DNA of 21,500 bases from positions 17,538,745 through 17,560,244 of the forward strand of contig CM022667.1 of assembly GCA_012295275.1 (NCBI GenBank), in the 5' to 3' direction. The notes beneath the pieces are model-generated. The model was not told the origin of the DNA. It saw only the letters and a list, made by a program, of their open reading frames with translations, and did no database searches. The position numbers and the translations under genes are program-made. This stretch comes from Chrysomallon squamiferum. Lineage: Eukaryota; Mollusca; Gastropoda; Neomphalida; Peltospiridae. Shown here piece by piece: positions 10,506-18,811 of the stretch (position 1 is its first letter; each line of letters begins with the position of its first letter).

Positions 10506-13011
10506 TCAGCATATCCACTTAAAATAGTTTCTCCATCTGGTTTTTATCCATGCACTCATTTGATACTGTCCCTGAAATTAAGTAAGGAAGTAAGTAACTA
10601 AGTAAGTATAGTAAAGTAAATAAGTAAGCAAGAAAGCAAACAAAGAAACAAACATAGAAACCCTGAATCTGTTAAAGAAGTTGCTTAACCACTATGAGAT
10701 GATCTGACTAAATTGTATTTATTCAAGTATTACCAGTATGTTTAAATTATAATTACATATGATGAAGTCTGTTTAAATTATAACATTTCTGATATGAAAC
10801 TGCTTTAAGTATAATTAGGTATGTTAAATTGATAATAGAAAGATAAATAAATGTCAAAATATTTGCTATTCCATTTCCTTTCTTTTTTTTGTTTTAAGTT
10901 GATGTGTTTTGTTGTTGTTTTTTTCTCCTAAATTTAACAATTTTCCAACATCAAGTTAAAAAAAAAAAAAAAAAATTAAATACCACATTTTGTTTTTCTC
11001 AGAAATACTAAGAAAGTATAGAGCTTTTCAATATCCACATAATACTACTTCGTTTTCTCGTTTCCACAGCATTAATATTCATGCTTACGAAAATCACGAA
11101 GCTTTTGGCGCGATTCAAAAACGTCAAGAAATATGTTATCAGACATGTAAATTTAGACCACTGCAAATATTAACTGATAAACCAATAAATAAATAAATGA
11201 ACTGTTCTATTTTATTCCATGAACGTAGACAATTATTTATTTCTAGATAGTTCGATATTTACTTTTTCTTTCACCGTTTCACAGTCAGTAAAAATAAACT
11301 GTTTTCGATTATTCTACAGTCTGAAACAAAACTCACCTTTGGTAAATAGTTTGGTATCTTTTTGTCGTCAGTATATTTCTTTTGCCCTTTTTCTATTGGA
11401 CAGTAAAATTCTCTCTCTTGATCGTCATTTTCAACGGTACACAAATCCCAATGGTTGTCATAGAGATCGTTACCATTGTATTTGACGTCGATATAAAATT
11501 CGCTCCCCTCCACAAGGTCTTCATCTAGCATAAGTAAGAAACATTTTTTGTTACTGTTGTTGTTGTTATTATTATTGAGGCTGAGGTTTCAGCGCTTACG
11601 TTTCTGAAATTTGAAACACGTTTAAATGAGTTGCCAATACTAAGTTTCGACAGCCTTTGCTGACGTTCCTTCTAACTGACGACTCTATCGATGAAGAAAG
11701 TTAAGATGACTTCTCGTCAGACTAATGACTGTCTGTTCGATAAAGAAATGTAAGCAAGATGAGACCAAATGAAACTTTTTCAGTGATATTCACGACGTTC
11801 TCCTTGCTCAGGCTTGTTTTCCTCCCTTGAGCCTTAATAATTTACTGACAACTTGTTTACTACAAACAAAACAGACTGCAACTGAAATACACAACGCTTT
11901 CAAAGGTCAAAACAAAACAAAAAACATTAAAATTATTTTTTAAAACCGCAAAATAATCATTAATTCTCACGAATATGTAGTCTGATTTTAAAAAGTTGGA
12001 GTTATCTGGCTGATAGGCAAATTAGTGTCTGCAGAATCACAGAACAAAATCAAGTTTAAATATTTTCCTTTCAATATATATATATATCCTGAAATTAGTA
12101 AAACGATATTACTAGATAAAGTCTCGCTGCTCTTGTCTTTCTAATCTTTCAGGATAAAGTTGATACCTTAAGGCGTAACCATTATTCCTAACGATACAAA
12201 TATATGACAACCATTTATACAAATACATACATCCACATATATATATATATACACACACACATACAAAAACACACACACAAAACAAACGTATGACACTCAA
12301 ATTTTATAAAGTGCTTCTTTATATTTTGTTTTCTTCCGAAATCTTTATTGTTAGCAAAAATCAGTTTCAAGGATAGTTTAATAAAGTTATTAAATACACC
12401 TTACCCAGTGTGAAGTTTATGTATATCCTTGCTTTAACACCGCCATAAACGTCATCTTTCACCATGATAACCGTTCCCAGGGTTTGCTGTGTGTTTGTGT
12501 CTGAAAAGATCACTTGGTTTCAAAATGACAAACAAAGAGCATCTGCGTGAGGTTGTTATTAACAAAAGTTTGTATGTTCAAAAACAATACATGGAAATGT
12601 TAACCTTTTACTTATTTCTTTCTTTTTGTTTGCTAATTTATATAATTATATATACTTACCGCATTTATTAAACACTTCTCCAATGGAAACAAAGTTATTT
12701 TCCAGTAGAAACTTTTCCCATTTCGGTTTTCCTTTGTCGGGAATTGTTCGCCCAGTCACTTCAGCCACGTGGTCGTCTGTATCCATTCCCTCAGCAGTAA
12801 CAGCTTTCCTCTGCCCGCTAGAAAACCGCCGTCTGCTGTTCATGCGCATAAGTTCATCTGGCGGCGGGTGTTTGAAATAAGAAAAATAAATAAGAACGAA
12901 AAACGAAATAATGAATGAAGTTGTGATACAACATAGCGTTCGTCTTCCGACCATTTTACAACAGCTGGGCTCGATATGTGATCGTTCTGGAGATGATTTC
13001 GATTTTCCCAT
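10506..13011 (-). CDS. Membrane-anchored ML (MD-2-related lipid-recognition) domain protein
   Basis: Four exons: 12660-13011, 12405-12500, 11337-11524, 10506-10571; 702 nt, 233 aa, with phases 1,1,0 matching. ATG at 13011 has an in-frame TGA two codons upstream. A hydrophobic segment at about 25-46 follows a basic n-region, a stalk runs to about 105, then an ML domain. Visible ML features: NFTLDEDLVEGSEFYIDVKY, HWDLC, F-Y-CPIEKG, KIPNYLPKGQY. The pattern is closest to the PG/PI-transfer and NPC2-like family, which binds single lipids in a beta-sandwich pocket. C117 with C233 and C178 with C191 fit two of the family's disulphides. N146 is an N-glycosylation sequon. Family members are normally secreted; an N-terminal anchor with no clear cleavage site is unusual. 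Starting at M20 would give a shorter n-region. The ligand cannot be told from sequence. The last exon encodes only 21 residues and is the least certain part. Confidence 0.8.
12225..12276. repeat. AT/CA microsatellite in ML gene intron 2-1
   Basis: An alternating TA run followed by interrupted CA units, between ML exons 2 and 3. It is intronic. Confidence 0.8.
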
Positions 13012-13339
13012 AGGTCACCGGTTATTTGTCAAAGGGTTTTGGTTATCAACAGTCAGGAGTTTTCCAGTGATCCTGTTGTCACCATTTCTTAATATCTTAA
13101 ACAATGTGTCCATCAGGCGGGTTTGTGAACAATGTATACCAATGTCTGTAATGAGGTTTATCGAATTTATGATAATACTTACGAGTGCGTTTCAAAGTCA
13201 TCTTTAAAATTAGATGGGCCTTTATCGGGATAAGATACTACTGAAATTTAAAATGATAATAGATAACTTAAATATCAATTAATATATACCTAAACAAGGC
13301 CCTGTATATTCATGATCTCCAGGGTATCTTAAAGGTAGC

Positions 13340-13342
<3 letters not shown>

Positions 13343-13422
<80 letters not shown>

Positions 13423-13430
13423 CACACACA
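13343..13430. repeat. (TC)39 array followed by (CA)5
   Basis: An uninterrupted TC dinucleotide array of about 78 bp, ending in five CA units that directly abut the repeat element starting at 13431. Frames through it give only Arg-Glu or Ser-Leu polymers and are not genes. Confidence 0.97.
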
Positions 13431-14090
13431 GTGGTACCTTGACTTTCGAGTTTAATTCGTTCCGAGCTCGTATATTAAATAAGATTTCCGAAATGAAATT
13501 AATTGAAATACCATTAATACCATTCCAGCTCCCCCCAAAAATCCCAATTTTTTTGTAACGTGTTTTTAAATAAGAAAAGTGTATGTACAAATGACAAATA
13601 TTGTATCAAAATAAAATAAAAGAGAATGTAAAGAAATAAATTGGTTTCGTAAAGTGTACAAGGTTAGAATTTTTCCATCTTTCCATGGACAAAGGTCCGC
13701 AGCATGGAAATTATTTTAACGCCTTTGGCTGGAGTTGTAGCGTTTATCGACTCCTTCTGTTTCAGCATTGTACTACATCGTACTGACCAACCATGTTGAC
13801 TGCACGCACACCTCGCTCATATTTTTTTATATTATTTCATGCTTTAATTCAATGGACATCATCCGCTTCTTCTTCTCAGCACTGCCCTTTGCACTCACTT
13901 TCTTAGGATCATGGAAATTTGTCAAAATACTGCACAAAACGCCAGCACACAACAACAGAGATGCTTCCACGGCAAGGTAACCACGTGAAGCAAACGAGTG
14001 AGACGCGAGGTGCCGGGCGAACGTTGTGTAGTTCGTTGCGCCAACTAGCGGCGGCGTTTCTGAATCTCCCTCGTAACTCGGATATATATA
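13431..14090. mobile_element. Interspersed repeat, MITE-like non-autonomous element
   Basis: Starts with (CA)GTGGTACCTTGACTTTCG and subterminal GAGTTTAATTCG / CGAGCTCGTA motifs. It ends near 14090 with CTCGTAACTCGGATATATA, whose complement (CCGAGTTACGAG) resembles the left subterminal motif. The right 200 bp is clearly more GC-rich than its surroundings (GCGCCAACTAGCGGCGGCG). I recall this type of 'GTGGTACC ... CGAGTTTAATTCGTTCC' sequence as a high-copy repeat in molluscan, especially cephalopod, genomes, but cannot verify that here. No transposase ORF is present. The right terminus appears truncated because the GGTACCAC end is missing. Confidence 0.55.
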
Positions 14091-14866
<776 letters not shown>

Positions 14867-14998
14867 ACATACATCTCACATACAAGCTAAATCTGTACTA
14901 AAAATTACACTTATGTAATTTTCAACATGTAAAATTAACGGAATTGATTAAAATAGTTGCGATCAGTATAATTCGCTTTTTTGCGATTTGCAGCTTTT

Positions 14999-15029
14999 AG
15001 ATAGATAGCTAAATAGATAGATAGATAGA
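14999..15029. repeat. (ATAG)n microsatellite
   Basis: About seven ATAG units with one interruption, between the GA array and the transposase remnant. Confidence 0.85.
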
Positions 15030-15085
15030 AATACTTGGTGTTCCAAACATATGTTTTTTAACATTGTATTTTTTCATTTGGTATT

Positions 15086-15340
15086 CACGTACGTCAGTGG
15101 TTAGATCAGCAGTTTCCAGGTGGGTGGATTGGTCAGCGTCGTCCTGTAGAATGGCCTCCCGGATCTCACGACCTTACCCCACTTGATTTTTACCTTTAGG
15201 GGCACCTGAAGGCCATGGTGTATCAGGAAAAGTTACAAAACATAAATCATCTCAAGCAATGTATCACTAATGCCAATACAAGGATAACTCCAGCTGTGCT
15301 TGAACATGTTCTTCAGTGGAGGGCATGCACTGAGCCTTGA
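15086..15340 (+). pseudogene. Transposase C-terminal remnant (Tc1/mariner-type DDE)
   Basis: Frame from about 15086 reads VRQWLDQQFPGGWIG, then PVEWPPGSHDLTPLDFYL, a TAG stop at the position where the family has Trp, then GHLKAMVYQEK and a stretch ending VLQWRAC-TEP-TGA. The 'EWPxRSPDLTPLDFFLWG' pattern is the block around the last acidic residue of DDE transposases abundant in insect and mollusc genomes; I place it in the Tc1/mariner (IS630) group from memory. Only about 84 codons of a transposase of more than 300 remain. The N-terminus, DNA-binding domain, first two catalytic residues and terminal inverted repeats are not seen. The internal stop and truncation mean it is dead. Confidence 0.75.
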
Positions 15341-15787
15341 GGAGGGGACGGTAAAATTTATTTAGCCTATGGGCGGCAAGCACATTAAAATCCAACCCTG
15401 CTTGCTCTTCTTCGGTTGTTGTTTGTTCTTTTTCTTATTACTGTTATTAATATTACTATTATCCAGTGGACATAAAATCACATACCACACTTTTGATTCA
15501 AATGTCTTGAATGAATGTTTAACGAAACCCTAGAACTGAAGTAGGTAGGCTGCTGGGTGTCAGCCAGATGTATGAATATATTAATATAAACCTAAATAGC
15601 AAATCATATAAATATTTCAAACGTTCGAAAGCACAGTTAAAGATCTGTGCAAAATACAATTATCACATTTAAAAAGTACAAATATGACAACATGCAGCAT
15701 TTTTATTCAGTGAAACAAATATAATCAAAGAACTAAATTACTATTTTTTGACAGTAAACAATTCGAAGTGAACGAAAATATTAATAG
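15341..15787. other. Gene-free spacer before the peptide gene
   Basis: Nothing gene-like is seen. On the minus strand an AATAAA (complement at about 15697-15702) lies some 90 nt beyond the stop of the cryptic minus-strand exon in the repeat block at 15788-15900. Confidence 0.45.
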
Positions 15788-15900
15788 CACTTAATAATCC
15801 GATGTTATTAAAACTGGTTCAAGGATTTCCCTATCCTGAGGCATATCTGTCAAAAATAATAAACAAAAGTAATTTCACATAATTTAAATGCTAATCTAGG
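15788..15900. repeat. Dispersed direct repeat, copy 1 (upstream of peptide gene)
   Basis: Shares with 17785-17880 a core of nearly identical sequence, including CTGGTTCAAGGATTT, ATCCTGAGGC and AAGTAATTT. It ends about 25 bp before the TATA box of the peptide gene, so it may carry promoter elements. On the minus strand both copies also look like a terminal exon: a pyrimidine-rich acceptor ending TTTTTGACAG, a short open frame and a stop. Which of these is real cannot be decided from sequence. Confidence 0.7.
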
Positions 15901-15925
15901 TGGGTTTTTTTCTCCCGCCAATTAC

Positions 15926-15933
15926 TATATAAA
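15926..15933 (+). promoter_or_regulatory. TATA box of the secreted-peptide gene
   Basis: TATATAAA, 70 nt before the ATG, with GCCAATT 8 nt further upstream. It predicts a start of transcription near 15955 and a 5' UTR of about 40 nt, as in compact, highly expressed secreted-peptide genes. Confidence 0.65.
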
Positions 15934-15995
15934 CCGAACAGTCTTACAGACTTATTTGTTTTTGTACTTTACGCCACAAGGAAAAGAGCATCAAC

Positions 15996-16774
15996 ATGAA
16001 CAATCTTGTAGTCTGCTTTGGGCTTTTTCTTACAGTTCTCGGTAAGTTCGTTTAGTTATTGTTTTGTTCGTTTATATGTATTTTTGCTTTGTAGCTTGGA
16101 ATCATTTATTTATTTGTTAATCCTTTTCTTTTTTCAGCATTCTCCTTATTTTATTACTGTGCTATATGATGTATGGACATGCTCTCTCTCTCTCTCTCGC
16201 TCTCTCTTGTATTAATGTAGGTTTGCATGTGTGTGTGTGAGTGTGCGTATGTATTGCGTGTGGGTGAGAGCGGATGGTAGTTGTAGTAGTAATAGCTGTT
16301 GTTGTTGTTCTAGTAATAGTGGTAGAAGCAACAGCAGTAGGCAGTACCCATGGAAGGGGACCCAGCCGGTACTTTGTTTCGTGTCTAAAAGCTCAGAGTT
16401 TACATATAGATTTACTGGACCTCAGATCCTCAATTGTGAGAAAAAGCTTTGCCTGCCTGAGCCCCAAAGGGGTCTTGTACCGCCTTGCAAACTTTCTCTT
16501 GGAGAACCTGGTAGTAGAAGTAGTAGTTTTAGTTACTGTGGTAGTGGTGATACAAATTTTGTCTACTTTTTATATTTCAGTTTTCGTATCACATCATCAG
16601 TCAGCTGGTTACAGTATTCAACCTTTTAACGGAGGCTCAGATGTTCCTCACGGCAGAGGCAAAAGAGACGTTGATGATAAAGCTGAAGACAATGATGTCG
16701 TGAGACGTAAGAGATATGTCTATCGACCTCGGTGGAACTACATTGACGTTGATCATGGCAGAGGCAGACGATGA
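15996..16774 (+). CDS. Secreted peptide (neuropeptide-like) precursor, unrecognised family
   Basis: Two exons, 15996-16041 and 16581-16774 (phase-1 intron, GTAAGT donor, TATATTTCAG acceptor), encoding 79 aa. Residues 1-24 form a signal peptide (MNNLVVCFGLFLTVL, then VFVSHHQSA), which the intron splits. Processing sites follow: GKR at 42-44, RRKR at 57-60 and GRR at 77-79, which is the C-terminus. Predicted products are GYSIQPFNGGSDVPHGR-amide (25-41), an acidic spacer DVDDKAEDNDVV (45-56) and YVYRPRWNYIDVDHGR-amide (61-76). Both peptides end D-V-x-H-G-R-G followed by KR or RR, so the precursor carries a diverged internal repeat. There are no cysteines outside the signal. Context supports a real gene: TATA box upstream, A at -3, AATAAA about 95 nt after the stop. 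I cannot name the family; a neuropeptide, hormone or gland peptide are all possible. Confidence 0.75.
16042..16580 (+). other. Intron of the peptide gene with CT, TG and GTT/AGT runs
   Basis: Contains CT (16181-16208), TG (about 16227-16262) and GTT/AGT-like repeats, plus a more GC-rich, non-repetitive block at about 16345-16512. A long frame (16274-16774) crosses from this intron into exon 2 only because the intron happens to be open; its ATG lies in repeats. Confidence 0.6.
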
Positions 16775-16869
16775 GCAAGAATGATTTCTGACAAGAAGCG
16801 GGACATCGATAGCACAAGAAAATGGAACCAAACCGATTATAAATTTAAAAATTATAAAAATCAAAATTA

Positions 16870-16879
16870 AATAAATAAA
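16870..16879 (+). other. Overlapping poly(A) signals of the peptide gene
   Basis: AATAAATAAA, two overlapping AATAAA hexamers about 95 nt after the TGA stop. They define a short 3' UTR. Confidence 0.6.
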
Positions 16880-16899
16880 AGAAAAGAAATGTGATCGTG

Positions 16900-17784
16900 T
16901 ATTGTATTATATATCCGACAGAAACTTTTTGTTTTCAAAGACAATGCCACTGGTGGAATGAATAAAAAAAACAATATATATATATATATATATACACATA
17001 AATAATAATAATAAAAGAAAGAAATTTCAAATGTAAGAAAAGACAAAAAATTTGTATAAGATATAATGATACAGGTTAATGAAATGCGAGAAATGAAAAA
17101 AATAAAATAAATACGTAAATATAGAAATGAATGAGAACAAAGAAACTGACTGGATAAAACGAATCATAGAAAAATAGAAACTACCTCAGAGGAATCTAGG
17201 GCCTAGAACTCGGAACTGTGTAAATATTTAAAATAAAGAAAATATAAAAGGAAAAGAAAACAAACAAGATTTACTAGTTCTGAAACTAAACAAAACAAGA
17301 TGAGTAACTTCTCCATGCAAATACAGAAATAACAAACATGCAAAGTAATAATAGTAACAACAACAGTATTATAATTTTATTATTATTATTATTATTAATA
17401 TTGTTATTATTATTGTTATTGTTATTGTTGTTGTTGTTGTTGTTGTTAGTAGTAATATAGTAGCAGCTGTAATGGAAATAAGAGTTTTGATAATTGTTTT
17501 CGAACAAACCGATCATGAGAAAAAATACACTGTAATGTCAAAGTGGTTCCTAATGTTGAAGATAATTTTAGTCGCTATGAAAGAAAGCATAATATATACA
17601 AACAGAAAAATAATTTTCTCTAATTCCTCAAATTAAACATTAATGTAGATGGGTTTTTTTGTTTGTTTTTTATTTGCGCTTTTGGATCTCAGTAATTTTG
17701 GTGGAGGTTTTTTATTAGATATTTTTAAAAAGATATTTATTTAGTTATTAATTATTTTCTGTTTAATAAAGTATTTGTACAAAT
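16900..17784. other. Gene-free AT-rich spacer with ATT/GTT array
   Basis: Holds an AT run at 16976-16994 and a mixed ATT/GTT trinucleotide array at about 17377-17450. A stretch at about 17641-17660 (TAATGTAGATGGGTTTTTTT) resembles 15891-15910 just upstream of the peptide gene TATA box (TAATCTAGGTGGGTTTTTTT). No coding region is convincing. Confidence 0.5.
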
Positions 17785-17880
17785 CACTTAATTTTCTGAT
17801 ATTACTGGTTCAAGGATTTTCCCATCCTGAGGCTTATCTTTCAAACAAGTAAACGAAAGTAATTTAACATACGAATCTAA
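17785..17880. repeat. Dispersed direct repeat, copy 2
   Basis: Second copy of the block at 15788-15900. Differences are scattered point changes plus small indels. No TATA box or signal-peptide exon follows it, so it is not a second intact peptide gene. Confidence 0.7.
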
Positions 17881-18082
17881 TTATGCGCTGTCCTAATTAT
17901 TGTTATTATTACTACTGATGACCCTGAAGTCAGTTATGTCTTTTGTCGCAACGATGACGGTAGACTTCAAACGGTAACCTTAGACATAAACGAATTCATT
18001 CAGTAGATATCGTTTCCATCGGAACAGAGATTTATATTTTAAATTTTCTAAATAAAATCTTTAAATAAAAAAAAAAAAAAAA
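17881..18082 (+). pseudogene. Possible processed 3' gene fragment with encoded poly(A)
   Basis: An open frame runs from 17881 to a TAG at 18005 and contains SYVFCRNDDGRLQTVTLD followed by INEFIQ. After the stop come AATAAA at 18051-18056, a second AATAAA at 18064-18069, then 16 encoded A (18067-18082). An encoded A tract just after a poly(A) signal is the mark of a retroposed mRNA end. The CR-x-D-G ... T-x-D-I-N-x-F-I spacing faintly recalls half of a cyanovirin-N homology (CVNH) repeat, but the match is short. There is no in-frame ATG. It could instead be a terminal exon of an unseen plus-strand gene, or chance. Confidence 0.3.
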
Positions 18083-18093
18083 TCAAAGGCGGT

Positions 18094-18111
18094 ATGAGGC
18101 ATTTGCCTCAT
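18094..18111. repeat. Perfect 18-bp inverted repeat
   Basis: ATGAGGCA-TT-TGCCTCAT, an 8-bp stem with a 2-nt loop, lying 11 bp after the A tract at 18082 and just beyond the CARP VIII poly(A) signal. Confidence 0.8.
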
Positions 18112-18191
18112 TGTAGTTATGGCCATGAACTGTATAGCGATCTGTGATACAAGCATAATATAAATAAACTATCTGAGCATTCAGAATATAT

Positions 18192-18197
18192 TTTATT
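18192..18197 (-). other. Poly(A) signal of the CARP VIII-like gene
   Basis: AATAAA on the minus strand, about 80 nt after the TGA stop at 18276. Confidence 0.6.
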
Positions 18198-18275
18198 CGT
18201 CAATGAACAACATAATTGTTAATAAATTATCAAAATTAGAACATCTTAGAAAAAGAAAAGAAAATCAAGAACGGC

Positions 18276-18427
18276 TCAAGATTCAAAAGACGCTCTCAGT
18301 ATGCGATCAGACATTGGCTGAGTTGGCCGGTAGTTGTTAACCATCATTCCGTCGTCTCCACTTCGAGGCTGCTCGCCCTTGACGATAGTACGTAGTCTCC
18401 GGAAATCTTCGAGCTAAGCATTGATAA

Positions 18428-18469
<42 letters not shown>

Positions 18470-18498
18470 GTAGTAATAATAATAGTAGTAGTAGTAGT

Positions 18499-18536
<38 letters not shown>

Positions 18537-18753
18537 CAGTAATAATTAAATAAATAGTAATAATAATAATAAATATTTTAACTTGGAATGCAGTGAGAGA
18601 AAGCAAGACATGAATGGATTTTGACTCGAAAAACCGTAATATCTTGAACTGAACATGTAAATTTGTTTTAATCTCTAACTAAACCAAAGAGTAAAACGCT
18701 TGACTTTGACACTAATAAACACATACAAAATAAAGAAAGAAAGAACGAAAGAA

Positions 18754-18811
<58 letters not shown>

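Noticed and set aside
11008-11160. Alternative ML last exon after the acceptor at 11161 (minus strand, about 50 residues)
   Set aside because: In phase and open, but its sequence lacks the GxY pattern and terminal Cys that the exon at 10506-10571 supplies directly after LPK.
13279-13590. 103-codon minus-strand frame through the TC array
   Set aside because: Same artefact: an Arg-Glu polymer from the complementary array.
16274-16774. 166-codon plus-strand frame that includes the peptide-gene exon 2
   Set aside because: Its N-terminal part is translated trinucleotide repeat and intron; the signal-peptide exon at 15996-16041 with a perfect GTAAGT donor and matching phase explains the coding part better.
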